From contig NZ_CAKVGN010000011.1 in assembly GCF_934747485.1 (NCBI RefSeq), forward strand, positions 1 through 55,393: a stretch of 55,393 nucleotides of DNA, given 5' to 3'. This stretch comes from an uncultured Brachyspira sp. (GTDB lineage: Bacteria > Spirochaetota > Brachyspiria > Brachyspirales > Brachyspiraceae). This document shows positions 45,942 through 55,356 of this stretch, one piece after another. The notes beneath the pieces were generated by a model. It made no database searches. It was not told the DNA's origin and saw only the letters and a list, made by a program, of their open reading frames with translations. Numbering within the stretch: position 1 is the first letter of the stretch; each line of letters starts with the position of its first letter. Position numbers and translations under genes: made by a program.

Positions 45942-48344
45942 ATGAAAAAATATAAACCAACAACAAAAACAGAATTAAAAAAATTAGTATTTACTGATGG
46001 TATAAAACTTAATTATGTTGATACAAGTCTTATTAAAGATATGAGTAATCTTTTTTATAAAAGTAAAAGAAAAGATTTTGAAGGCATAGAAGATTGGGAC
46101 GTTTCTAATGTTACAAATATGGAGATGATGTTTGGATATATGGACTATCATCTTATGGGAAGATACTCGATGACAGATTTTAATCCTAATTTAAATAATT
46201 GGAATGTATCTAAAGTAAAAAGTATGAATAATATGTTTGCTTATTGTTCTAATTTTGATCAGCCTTTAGATAATTGGGACGTTTCTAATGTTGAAGATAT
46301 GTCTAATATGTTTATTAGGGCAAAAAGATTTAATAAGCCTTTAAATACTTGGAATATAAATAAAGTTAAAGATTTGTCAAGTATGTTTGCATATTGTGAT
46401 GCTTTTAATCAGAATATTAATGATTGGGACGTTTCTAATGTTACAAATATGGATTCTTTGTTTAGGCAATGCGAAAAATTAAATCAGCCTTTTGATAAAT
46501 GGAACACTTCTAATGTTGTAAATATGGAAAAGACATTTTTCTCATGCATGAAATTTAATAAACCTTTAAATAGTTGGAATGTATCTAATGTAGAAAATAT
46601 GGATATGATGTTTTATATGGCACAAAGCTTTAATCAGCCTCTTGATAAATGGGATACACAAAAATTAATAACTGCAGCAGGATTGTTTAGATTTGCTTAT
46701 AAGTATGATTGTTATGAGTCTTTAGAACATTGGAATTTAGATAATCTGCAGGAAGTTGGCACTTTTTGCGATGATGAGGATAAATTACATACGAGGCTTA
46801 AAGTATATATGCAAGTTTTTTATCCTAAAGAAAATTATATAACTATAACAAATAATAATGCAAAAGAAATATATAATTTAATACTTAAAGATAAAAATAA
46901 AAAAATTGTAAGATTAAGAAAAAAAATTGAAAGTGATTTTAGAGAAGAGCTTTCAATCTCTGAAGATAATTTTAACACTATAGAGGATGCAGAAAATTAT
47001 ATAAAAAATAATTATAAGGAAGATAAAAGAGTTAAGTTTATAAAGAAAAGCAATGTTTTAATAAAAGATAAATCAAGAGAAGTTAATATTAAAGTATTAA
47101 AGTATATATATTCAGAGTATTTATCTTTAAGCAATATCATAAGGTTAAAAAGAATTGATGATATAGTGAACTTGCTTGATATGGAATCGTTTATAAAAAA
47201 AATTAAAAATCTTTATTTAGATAACAAAGGAGATGCTGCTTGTTTGATTTATGGTATATACGGCGGAGATGAAGCTTTAAAAGATATATACGAATTAAAA
47301 TTTGATTCAAGTTTTTTGCTTTCACTAATAAAACTTAACATAGAAAGCAAATATGCTCTCAAATTATTATATGAAATATATACAACTACAAAGAAAAGTG
47401 ATGTTAAAAAAGAAGCTGATAAAATAATTGATGAAGTGCTTGAAAAAATGAATATCAGCTATAGCGAGTTTAAATTAAAGTGCTTGCCGAATTTTGAATT
47501 TAATTCTAAAGGAGAAAGAGAGTTAAATGAAGATTATAAATTAATTTTAAATAATGATTATTCTTTAAGTTTATTTGATATAAAAAATAATAAAACATTA
47601 AAAAGCATACCTGAAAAAATTAATGAAGATTTGAAAGAAGAAATAAAATATTTAGAGAAAGAAATACATAAGTTTATGAGGGCAAATTCTTATCTTTTAA
47701 GCATTATATTGATAGACGGTGAAATATATACTTATGATTTGTTTAGAGAATATTTTATTGACAATGTTTTAATGAATAGATTTGCCTCAACTTTAATATG
47801 GAATCTGTATAATAAAGACAAAAAAATTATAACAACTTTCAGATATTTAGGAGATGATAAATATTTAGATTCTATAAATAAAGAAATAAAAATTGATGAT
47901 GATAGTTTTATTGGATTAGCAAGTCCTGTAGAAATGAGCGATGAAACTATAAACAATTGGATAAAACATTTTAAAGATTATGAATTATCACAGCCTCTTG
48001 AACAATTAAAAGTGATAAAATTAGATAAGAAAAACTTGAAAAAAGAAATAAAAAAATTATCAACTATAGAAGGAAGTTATGGAGCTTTTAGAGATTTTGC
48101 AAAAAGATATGATATGTATACTCGCGATAAGTTTGGAGATACTATAACATATATATTTCAATCAAATGATGATGATATACTTCCAATGTCTGCAGATATT
48201 GATGAAGATACAGAATATGATGATATAATAAAAATTAAGCTTAGTTTTGAAAACAAAAATTACAAAGAAATTAAAAGCAGGTTTATTTATAGTTTCTTAA
48301 TATTTATAATTTGCAGTTTTAAACTTAAAGATTTATTACAATAA
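45942..48344 (+). CDS. BspA-like DUF285 repeat protein with DUF4132-like C-terminal region, copy 3
   Basis: The 800-residue paralogue is counted from the ATG at 45942, where AGGAG stands five bases upstream and the cap MKKYKPTTKTELKKLVF begins. The frame is open 36 bases further but without homology. It has eight DUF285 units plus one degenerate unit (LEHWNLDNLQ), then the helical region and DUF4132-like segment at about 475-685 (YKLILNNDYSLSLFDIKNNK, LASPVEMSDETINNW, YELSQPLEQL). It follows copy 2 by 79 bp and may be read from the same transcript. A strong terminator follows. Function unknown; no signal peptide. Confidence 0.85.
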   Translation: MKKYKPTTKTELKKLVFTDGIKLNYVDTSLIKDMSNLFYKSKRKDFEGIEDWDVSNVTNMEMMFGYMDYHLMGRYSMTDFNPNLNNWNVSKVKSMNNMFAYCSNFDQPLDNWDVSNVEDMSNMFIRAKRFNKPLNTWNINKVKDLSSMFAYCDAFNQNINDWDVSNVTNMDSLFRQCEKLNQPFDKWNTSNVVNMEKTFFSCMKFNKPLNSWNVSNVENMDMMFYMAQSFNQPLDKWDTQKLITAAGLFRFAYKYDCYESLEHWNLDNLQEVGTFCDDEDKLHTRLKVYMQVFYPKENYITITNNNAKEIYNLILKDKNKKIVRLRKKIESDFREELSISEDNFNTIEDAENYIKNNYKEDKRVKFIKKSNVLIKDKSREVNIKVLKYIYSEYLSLSNIIRLKRIDDIVNLLDMESFIKKIKNLYLDNKGDAACLIYGIYGGDEALKDIYELKFDSSFLLSLIKLNIESKYALKLLYEIYTTTKKSDVKKEADKIIDEVLEKMNISYSEFKLKCLPNFEFNSKGERELNEDYKLILNNDYSLSLFDIKNNKTLKSIPEKINEDLKEEIKYLEKEIHKFMRANSYLLSIILIDGEIYTYDLFREYFIDNVLMNRFASTLIWNLYNKDKKIITTFRYLGDDKYLDSINKEIKIDDDSFIGLASPVEMSDETINNWIKHFKDYELSQPLEQLKVIKLDKKNLKKEIKKLSTIEGSYGAFRDFAKRYDMYTRDKFGDTITYIFQSNDDDILPMSADIDEDTEYDDIIKIKLSFENKNYKEIKSRFIYSFLIFIICSFKLKDLLQ

Positions 48345-48359
48345 TATTTTATATAACAA

Positions 48360-48406
48360 AGCCTTAAAAGCATATAAAATATCATATACTTTTAAGGCTA
48401 TTTTTT
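48360..48406 (+). terminator. Terminator closing the repeat-protein array
   Basis: An 11-bp stem (AGCCTTAAAAG with CTTTTAAGGCT) has an inner CATAT/ATATA extension and is followed by a T-run. It lies between convergent genes and probably works for both. Confidence 0.88.
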
Positions 48407-48434
48407 CTGAATAAAATATAATAAACTATAAAAA

Positions 48435-49757
48435 TTATTTAGCTATAGTTCTTCCTGTAGCAGAGCTTATTTGATTTGCAGCGTCTTGTAATGAAGAAGC
48501 TATATCCTTATTATTATTTATAACATCTTCGTAAACACTTACAACTGTATTTCTCACTTCAGCAAAGTCATCAGAATTATATATAACATTAGGTATTTGC
48601 TTAGTTACATCAGCCAATGTTTTATTAAAATTGTCTCCGAAATATTCATCGCTTTTCAAGAATCTTTCATCATCATAAGCAGGGAGATAAGAAGGGAACA
48701 AACTAAATTTTTCATACATCATAATCTGATTATCCACATTCATTAAACTCTCTTTTATAAACTCTAAAGCAGCCGCCTGTTTTATAGGGTCAGTAGCAGT
48801 TATAGAAAGTCCTGCACCGCCAGATGAAGAAGCTCTAACAGCATCTTGACTAACTGTCGGTATAGGCATAATACCCCATTTACCTTTCATTTCAGGCATT
48901 TGGTCTTTTATAGTACCGCCCCACCAGCCGCCAATAATATATGAAGCAACTTCACCATTTTTATTAGCAACAATAGAACCGTCCCAGTTAACCACATTTT
49001 TAGCTACACCTTCATCAATAAGTCTTTTTATCATAGAAAGAGTTTCTATTGCTTTTGCAGAAGCAACTGTTATCTCTCCTTTATCATTTAGATAATATGA
49101 TTTATTAGCTATTAATAATGATCTGAATAAATTTTCATCTTGAGTAAAAGGTAAACCTGTCATATACACATTAGGGAATTTTTCCTGAAGTTTCTTGCCT
49201 GCTGCAATATAATCTTCAAAAGTTACAATAGAGTTAGGGTCAATTCCTGCCTCTTTAAACAAATCTACTCTATAAAACATTACCACAGGACCAGAATCCC
49301 AAGGTATAGATACTAATTTACCAGTGCTATCATAGCTTGAAGCAATTTTAGAAGGGTCTACTACCCCATCAATAGTTATATACTCCTTCATATCAAAAAA
49401 ATATTGCGGATAAGTTTCAGAAAAAGTTTGTATATAATCGCTTTCTATCTGAATTACATCAGGAACCCCATTTCCAGAAGACAATATTACGCCATATCTT
49501 TCGTATACATTTTGAGCTAATCCAAATTCTTGTACATTTACTTTTATTTTTGGATACTTCTCATTAAACACCTTTGCTGTTTCCATTAAAGCCTTAGCAG
49601 CAACATTCCAAGCCCATACTGTTATTTCAGTTTCTGTATTAGCATCTATTGTTGGAAGTTTAGAAGTTGTTTGGTCTGTTCCTTTATTGCCAGAACAAGC
49701 TGCCATAAAAACCACAACCAATACTAACAAAAAACTATAAAAAAAGTTTTTAGTCAT
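48435..49757 (-). CDS. Orphan sugar-binding lipoprotein, paralogue A
   Basis: This 440-residue family-1 solute-binding protein has lipobox MAAC (Cys21). It is strongly similar throughout to the binding protein of the second CUT1 operon (ETEITVWAWNVAAKALMETA, IPWDSGPVVMFYRVDLFKEA, GGWWGGTIKDQMPEMKGKWG). No permease lies next to it. It has its own promoter and an AGGAGAATC site before the ATG, identical to that of the operon-borne paralogue. It probably supplies an alternative ligand specificity to the permeases at 36938-38625, by inference from similarity. Confidence 0.92.
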   Translation of the reverse strand: MTKNFFYSFLLVLVVVFMAACSGNKGTDQTTSKLPTIDANTETEITVWAWNVAAKALMETAKVFNEKYPKIKVNVQEFGLAQNVYERYGVILSSGNGVPDVIQIESDYIQTFSETYPQYFFDMKEYITIDGVVDPSKIASSYDSTGKLVSIPWDSGPVVMFYRVDLFKEAGIDPNSIVTFEDYIAAGKKLQEKFPNVYMTGLPFTQDENLFRSLLIANKSYYLNDKGEITVASAKAIETLSMIKRLIDEGVAKNVVNWDGSIVANKNGEVASYIIGGWWGGTIKDQMPEMKGKWGIMPIPTVSQDAVRASSSGGAGLSITATDPIKQAAALEFIKESLMNVDNQIMMYEKFSLFPSYLPAYDDERFLKSDEYFGDNFNKTLADVTKQIPNVIYNSDDFAEVRNTVVSVYEDVINNNKDIASSLQDAANQISSATGRTIAK

Positions 49758-49791
49758 AGCGATTCTCCTAATATTTTATTTAAGTATTTTT

Positions 49792-49820
49792 ATTATAATC
49801 AACTTTTATATAAAAAGCAA
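49792..49820 (-). promoter_or_regulatory. Sigma-70 promoter of orphan binding protein A
   Basis: On the minus strand TTGCTT (49820-49815), a 17-nt spacer and TATAAT (49797-49792). Confidence 0.65.
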
Positions 49821-49924
49821 TTTAAAAATAAAATTACTTAATAATTATTTTACTGCCATAAAACATAAATTGTTTATGGCAGCATAAAATACAAAATAAA
49901 TATACAGCAAATTATAATATATTA

Positions 49925-51235
49925 TTATTTAGCTATTTTTCTTCCTGTAGAACTGCTTATTTGATTTGCAGCATTTTCTAATGCCTGTTTTACATCAGCA
50001 TTATTATTTAATACCTCTTCATATGTGCTCATAGAAATATTTCTAATTTCTGCATAATCTTTTGTAGTATATATTACCTGAGGTATTTCTTTTGTAACAT
50101 TTGCTAAAATATTATTATAATCATCGCCAAAATACTCATCAGATTTCAAAAATCTTGGGTCATCATAAGCAGGCAAATATGATGGGAATAAACCATATTT
50201 TTCATACATTATAATTTGATTATCAACATTCATTAATGTTTGTTTAAGGAATTCTATTGCAGCAGCTTGTTTAACAGGATCAGTAGCAGTAATACTTAAA
50301 TCAGAACCGCCCAAAGAAGAAGCTCTAACTCCCCCTTCAGTATATGCAGGCATAGGCATAATTTTCCATTTACCTTTCATCTCAGGCATCTGGTCTTTTA
50401 TAGTGCCGCCCCACCAGCCGCCTATTATATATGAAGCTATATCTCCGTTTTTATTTGCCATTATAGAACTGTCCCAATTCACTGTATTCATTGCTATACC
50501 TTCATCTATAAATCTTTTTAACATAGATATGCTTTCTACTGCTTTATCAGATGAAATAGTAATTTCTCCTTGAGCATTTAAAAAATATACTTCGTTTTGA
50601 ACCAATAAACATCTCCACAAATTATCATCTCTGCTGTATGGGAAACCTGTCATTTTAACATTTGGGAATTTTTCTTGTAATTGTTTTCCTGCTTTAATAA
50701 AATCATCATAAGTAACTATAGAGTTAGGATCTATTCCTGCTTCTTTAAGCATATCTTCTCTATAAAACATTACAACAGGACCAGAATCCCAAGGTATGGA
50801 AACCAATCTTCCTTCACTGTCATAACTTGTAGAAAGTTTTGAAGGGTCTACTTTACCTTCTATATCTATATAATTTTTTAAATCCAAAAATCTTTGAGGA
50901 TATGTTTCAGTATATGTCTGAACATAATCACTTTCTATTTGCATTATATCTGGTATTTCTTTTCCTGATGCTAATACAACTCCATATTTTTCATATGCCT
51001 GTACCCCTCCAAATTCTTGAACAGTTACTTTTATCTTTGGATATTTTTGCATAAATATATCTGCCATTTCTGTTAGTGCACGAGCAGCGACATTCCACCC
51101 CCAAATTTCTAATTCTGTTTCAGTATTTTCATCTATTACAGGAAGCTCTGCTGACGAAGCAGTTTCAGTTTTATTATTACATGATATTGCCATAATGGCT
51201 GTAATAATAACAAGTATAAATATTTTTTTAAGCAT
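49925..51235 (-). CDS. Orphan sugar-binding lipoprotein, paralogue B
   Basis: The 436 residues are counted from the ATG at 51235, which has GAGGAG upstream and gives the lipoprotein signal MLKKIFILVIITAIMAISC (Cys19). A longer frame upstream (to 51295) runs into the promoter and is not believed. It is the third member of the paralogue set (ETELEIWGWNVAARALTEMA, IPWDSGPVVMFYREDMLKEA, GGWWGGTIKDQMPEMKGKWK). It stands 168 bp upstream of paralogue A in the same direction, but each has its own promoter. The ligand is unknown. Confidence 0.92.
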   Translation of the reverse strand: MLKKIFILVIITAIMAISCNNKTETASSAELPVIDENTETELEIWGWNVAARALTEMADIFMQKYPKIKVTVQEFGGVQAYEKYGVVLASGKEIPDIMQIESDYVQTYTETYPQRFLDLKNYIDIEGKVDPSKLSTSYDSEGRLVSIPWDSGPVVMFYREDMLKEAGIDPNSIVTYDDFIKAGKQLQEKFPNVKMTGFPYSRDDNLWRCLLVQNEVYFLNAQGEITISSDKAVESISMLKRFIDEGIAMNTVNWDSSIMANKNGDIASYIIGGWWGGTIKDQMPEMKGKWKIMPMPAYTEGGVRASSLGGSDLSITATDPVKQAAAIEFLKQTLMNVDNQIIMYEKYGLFPSYLPAYDDPRFLKSDEYFGDDYNNILANVTKEIPQVIYTTKDYAEIRNISMSTYEEVLNNNADVKQALENAANQISSSTGRKIAK

Positions 51236-51571
51236 AATGCTCTCCTCTTTTTTATATATGTTTATTAGTATAACAAGTTTTTTATAATAATTCAAATAAT
51301 TACATAGTATGTTTTAATTTTTATATGTATATTTTTTTTAATTTTATAATATTAATTCTATATTTAATTATTTTATATTTTAAATACAATGATATATATA
51401 CTGAATATTGTATACTACAAATATATGTGCCTATAGAAAATCTACTAACATTTTTTATTTTAATGAGCAAAAAATATGCATAAAATATAGAATCATTATA
51501 TAATGCATATAATTTTTTCATTAAGAACTTAAACTCAATATAAAATAAAAGATTAGAATAAATATTTATTA
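51236..51571. other. 336-bp gene-free spacer
   Basis: AT-rich spacer between paralogue B and pmbA. Apart from the promoter at 51267 I see no hairpin, repeat or gene. A 66-codon minus-strand frame (51521-51321) is low-complexity and has no ribosome binding site. Confidence 0.6.
51267..51295 (-). promoter_or_regulatory. Sigma-70 promoter of orphan binding protein B
   Basis: On the minus strand TTGAAT (51295-51290), a 17-nt spacer and TATACT (51272-51267). Confidence 0.6.
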
Positions 51572-52918
51572 TTAGCTTGAAAATGATAGCTCTTTTATCA
51601 ATGCACTTGGTGTGTATATAGATGAATGATGATAGTCTGTATCATTTGCAAGCATTTCTATATTGTTTAGAAAATCTAATATATTTCCTGATACTATAAA
51701 CGGATTTGCTGTATGTGATAATTTACCGTTTTCTATTTTTATTCCTTCTGCTTGAAGAGAGAAATCTCCGCTTATAGAGTTTACGCCTGCATGAGTACCT
51801 GTGAGAGAGTTTACTAATATACCGTCTTTTATTTGTGATATTAGTTCTTCTTGAGTATTATTTCCATTTTCTAAGATTAGATTGTGGCATGATATACCTA
51901 TAGAAGTTTTAAATCCTCTTGATGCATGCGATGTTGTTTTTCTGTTTTCTTTTCTTGCTGTATAATTATTGTATAGATAGCTATTTAAAATGCCGTTTGT
52001 GATGATATTTAAATCTTTTGTAGCAGAGCCTTCTCCGTCAAAATTAGTGTTGGCTAGTCCATTATCAAACATTGGAATATCTTTTATGTTTATAATTTCG
52101 CTTGCTATTTTTTGGTTTAATTTACCTTGAAGTAGGGATAACTGTTTTTGTACTGCTTCAGAAGAAAATAATGATAAATAAGCTCCAAGCATTGTTCTCA
52201 TAGCTTTGCTTGTAAAAACTGTTTTATATTTTCCGCTTTTAATCTCTTTAGCTTCTAACTTGCTTACAACATTATCAACTATATTTTTGCAAAAACTATA
52301 AACATCAAACTTAGTGTCTTTTGAAGAATAAACATCAAAAAAAGTTTTTACCGCATTAGAATCTTTTGCTATTACTTCAGCATAATATGATATACTGTTT
52401 TTTTTCTCTTCCTTGCATATTCCATTGCTGTTTATAATGTGTTTAGAGAAATCATATCTTGCCAAACCGCATGAAGGCACATTTACAATTCTTTTATCTA
52501 ATGAATATATTTTATCTTCTATTGAAAGTGATATTTTTTTTAGTTCATCATTTGTTAAATTAGTTATGTTGCTATTAATTAAATTATATGACTTCTCTTC
52601 GCTTTCTTCTATAAGAGTGTTAAACTCTGGTTCTGATGCTGCATATTTAAGAGAGTTTTTTGCATTGTTAATTAAATTGTTTATGTTTTCATCATTAAAG
52701 TCAATTTTTTCAGTAAAGCTTACACCCACTTGTCCATTTTTTATTAACCTTAAACCAATTCCTCCTGATTCTGCAAAAGTGTATTTATCTAAATCTCTCT
52801 CTCTAACAGTAAACTCTTCTTCACCGCTATTAGACATATAAATTTCTATTTCATAATCATTATCTAATTTATTTTTTATTATATTAAATATCTCTTTTAT
52901 TTTTTCGCTTTTCTCCAT
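51572..52918 (-). CDS. pmbA: TldD/PmbA family protein, PmbA (TldE) subunit
   Basis: This 448-residue protein is the non-catalytic partner of the TldD/TldE heterodimeric metallopeptidase. It has the family fold (GGIGLRLIKNGQVGVSFTEK near the N-terminus; NTNFDGEGSATKDLNIITNG in the middle; a C-terminal region around SGDFSLQAEGIKIENGKLSH) but no HExxxH motif. The TldD/E pair trims unfolded peptides and matures some ribosomal peptides such as microcins. The gene starts two bases after the tldD stop, so both subunits are made together. Confidence 0.92.
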   Translation of the reverse strand: MEKSEKIKEIFNIIKNKLDNDYEIEIYMSNSGEEEFTVRERDLDKYTFAESGGIGLRLIKNGQVGVSFTEKIDFNDENINNLINNAKNSLKYAASEPEFNTLIEESEEKSYNLINSNITNLTNDELKKISLSIEDKIYSLDKRIVNVPSCGLARYDFSKHIINSNGICKEEKKNSISYYAEVIAKDSNAVKTFFDVYSSKDTKFDVYSFCKNIVDNVVSKLEAKEIKSGKYKTVFTSKAMRTMLGAYLSLFSSEAVQKQLSLLQGKLNQKIASEIINIKDIPMFDNGLANTNFDGEGSATKDLNIITNGILNSYLYNNYTARKENRKTTSHASRGFKTSIGISCHNLILENGNNTQEELISQIKDGILVNSLTGTHAGVNSISGDFSLQAEGIKIENGKLSHTANPFIVSGNILDFLNNIEMLANDTDYHHSSIYTPSALIKELSFSS

Positions 52919-52920
52919 TT

Positions 52921-54309
52921 TTATCTTCCTCCAACTGTAAGCTCTTTTACTCTAATAGCAGGCTGCCCAACTGTAGTAGGCACACTCCCAGAAATACTTC
53001 CGCATATTCCGTCAGCCAATTCTAAATTTGATGATACTGCTTCTATATTCATAAGAGTTTCATCGCCTCTTCCTATAAGCGTAGCACCTCTTACAGGCTT
53101 AGTGATTTTACCATTTTCTATTAAATAACCTTCAGATACAGCAAAGTTATAATCTGTAGTAGCAGGGTCCACAGAACCGCCTCCCATCTTTTTAGCATAA
53201 AGTCCGTACTCTATACCGGAAATAAGCTCTTCAAAAGTGGAGCTGCCTTTATCAATAAATGTGTTTCTCATTCTTGAAGTAGGGGCATATTTATAACTTT
53301 CTCTTCTTGCACTTCCTGTAACTTTTTGATTCATCTTTATAGAACCAAGCTCATCAACCAAATAGCTTTTAAGTATTCCATTTTCTATTAAAACGGTTCT
53401 CTGTGCATCATTGCCTTCATCATCAATATTATAACTTCCCCAAGCATTTTTTATAGTGCCGTCATCTATAGCAGTAACAACATCGGAAGCTATTTTTTCA
53501 CCTAATTTATTACAGAAAACGCTCGCATTATCAGCAACAGAAGTAGCTTCAAGAGCATGCCCGCAAGCTTCATGAAATATAACGCCTCCAAAAGCATTAT
53601 CTATTACAACAGGATATTTTCCAGATTTTGGATATTTTGAATCAAGCATTTTTATTGCAGAATTAGCAGTCTCTATAGCCATATTCTCTAAATTAATATC
53701 TCTTATCACCTGAAAGCCGTCTAATGCTCCTTTTGTCCTGCTTGAAGTTTGTGTGTTAGTGCCGTCTGAAGCCATAGACATCATTACTAATCTTATATAA
53801 GTTTGAGAGTCTTCTTTTAATATGCCGTTGCTTGTACATACTAAAATATTTCTCTCTTTTTCCATATATCTTGCACTTACCTGTTTTATTTTGTCCGATA
53901 CTTTTCTTGCTGTTTTATCCAAATATGCAAGCGTTTCTATTTTCTCATCAAAATTAACATCAAAAGGATTAATATGAACAGGGTGATTATCTTTTTCTGC
54001 CGACTTTATAAAATCTTTTACTATATGTTTTTTATTTTTTACAATAGAAGAAACACTTCTTGCTAAATTAATTAAACTGTCATTAGAAGTGTCATTAGAA
54101 TATAAATATATTGTTTTTTTATCAACTATTACCCTAAGCCCAACACCATAATTATTGCCAAGGCTCATATCATCAACTTTTTTATCTAAATAACTTATAT
54201 TATTAATCTTAGTATCTTCAAAAAATAAATCAGCATATTCGCCGCCATTTCTCAAAGCCTCTTCTAAAACACTATGCAAAAAACTGCTGTCAAATTGAAA
54301 ATATTTCAT
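52921..54309 (-). CDS. tldD: Metallopeptidase TldD
   Basis: This 462-residue catalytic subunit carries the zinc motif HEACGH (H246, E247, H251) and the C-terminal metal-site and strand region (SGSVPTTVGQPAIRVKELTV, then GGR). The N-terminal half has the usual family pattern (NGGEYADLFFEDTKINNISY). In E. coli the TldD/TldE complex is a nonspecific peptidase for unfolded polypeptide, accessible through a narrow tunnel. It lies two bases after an unknown winged-helix-like gene and two bases before pmbA, in one operon. Confidence 0.95.
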   Translation of the reverse strand: MKYFQFDSSFLHSVLEEALRNGGEYADLFFEDTKINNISYLDKKVDDMSLGNNYGVGLRVIVDKKTIYLYSNDTSNDSLINLARSVSSIVKNKKHIVKDFIKSAEKDNHPVHINPFDVNFDEKIETLAYLDKTARKVSDKIKQVSARYMEKERNILVCTSNGILKEDSQTYIRLVMMSMASDGTNTQTSSRTKGALDGFQVIRDINLENMAIETANSAIKMLDSKYPKSGKYPVVIDNAFGGVIFHEACGHALEATSVADNASVFCNKLGEKIASDVVTAIDDGTIKNAWGSYNIDDEGNDAQRTVLIENGILKSYLVDELGSIKMNQKVTGSARRESYKYAPTSRMRNTFIDKGSSTFEELISGIEYGLYAKKMGGGSVDPATTDYNFAVSEGYLIENGKITKPVRGATLIGRGDETLMNIEAVSSNLELADGICGSISGSVPTTVGQPAIRVKELTVGGR

Positions 54310-54311
54310 TT

Positions 54312-55265
54312 TTAGCTCTCCTTAATTTTTGTAGTTGCTATTTTTTTAGATAAAAAGTCATCAGGTTTATTATGTTTACCCTTAGCAAATAAGTCTATAA
54401 GATATTTATTTATATAGAGTTTTTCTTTTTTTATTTTTAATTCAAAAAACAATCCTTCATGTTTTAGTCTTAATAATAACCTTGCCGCCTTATCTCTTTT
54501 CCATTTAAATAATTCCATTAAATCTACTATCTTTATATATGGCGTCATAAAGATTATAAAAAATGACTTTGTTTTTAATATGCTTTTAAATTTTTTGTCT
54601 TTATCTAATCTGTTTTTTAATATATTTAAATTATGATATACAAAATTAATAGTTTCCATACCATATAAACAAATATCTCTCAGAAATTTTAAATATATTA
54701 TAACAGATTCATGATTAAAATGTTCTACCATGTTGATTTGAAAAAAAGCATCTGGATATAATATTGGATTGTCTAATAGTTTTATTCTCTTAGAGTATAA
54801 ATTAAATATTATTTTAAATATATTTACACAATTTTTATAATCTTTTAAATACTCATACGATATTCTCTGAAATACAAGCAGCTTTAATATAGGGTCTAAA
54901 TCTAAATTATCTAAATATTCAATATCTTTATTATAGTCTTCTGTTATATATATTTCCTCTCCTTCTATAGAACTTACTATCTCTGATAAAACTTTATTAT
55001 CATAATCTCTATTTATATATTTGTTTATAAGATAAAAATCTGCATGTTTAGAGTTATATTCTTTTATCATATTGTTTGATAAAGCTTCTACATTTTTATA
55101 ACTGTAATTTTTATCTACTATAGAGGATAGTATGCTAAGTAAATATTCAGAATTTTTTAAAGATACACAGCATATTCTAAAATGTAAAAACACATTCCAA
55201 GTTTTAGCAAGTTCTTTTAAAATGTTTATATTATCAAAAATTTCTATATTAAAGTTTCTATTCAT
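54312..55265 (-). CDS. Unknown protein with possible C-terminal winged helix
   Basis: The 317 residues are counted from the ATG at 55265 (MNRNFNIEIF). An ATG six codons upstream (55283) is in frame but overlaps the region where a promoter -10 is predicted. Most of the protein is Leu/Ile/Lys-rich and helical. The last ~80 residues (YIKIVDLMELFKWKRDKAAR, then LLLRLKHEGLFFELKIKKEK) look like a winged helix-turn-helix, in which 'RDKAARLLLRLKHEGL' would be the recognition helix and wing. No family was recognised. It is the first gene of the operon with tldD and pmbA (two-base gaps) and may regulate it, though this is only inference. Confidence 0.7.
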   Translation of the reverse strand: MNRNFNIEIFDNINILKELAKTWNVFLHFRICCVSLKNSEYLLSILSSIVDKNYSYKNVEALSNNMIKEYNSKHADFYLINKYINRDYDNKVLSEIVSSIEGEEIYITEDYNKDIEYLDNLDLDPILKLLVFQRISYEYLKDYKNCVNIFKIIFNLYSKRIKLLDNPILYPDAFFQINMVEHFNHESVIIYLKFLRDICLYGMETINFVYHNLNILKNRLDKDKKFKSILKTKSFFIIFMTPYIKIVDLMELFKWKRDKAARLLLRLKHEGLFFELKIKKEKLYINKYLIDLFAKGKHNKPDDFLSKKIATTKIKES

Positions 55266-55273
55266 AGCAATAT

Positions 55274-55301
55274 ATTTTAACATAAAAAAATATTAAATCA
55301 A
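55274..55301 (-). promoter_or_regulatory. Promoter-like hexamers before the tldD operon
   Basis: On the minus strand TTGATT (55301-55296), a 16-nt spacer and TAAAAT (55279-55274). The first hexamer is exactly 20 bp from the conserved 35-bp element. Confidence 0.45.
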
Positions 55302-55321
55302 TTTTTATTAATAATTTTATG

Positions 55322-55356
55322 TGTTTAGGAGCCATACATATTGCACGTTTTTTAGT
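55322..55356 (-). promoter_or_regulatory. 35-bp conserved upstream element, copy 2
   Basis: Reverse complement of the element at 27317-27351 with one mismatch (C for T at position 10). It ends 20 bp before a -35-like hexamer of the tldD operon. No gene is visible in the remaining bases to the window's end. Confidence 0.75.

Noticed and set aside
40700..46700. CRISPR-like periodicity in the array
   Set aside because: The ~75-bp units are in-frame protein repeats with diverged sequence, not identical direct repeats with unique spacers.
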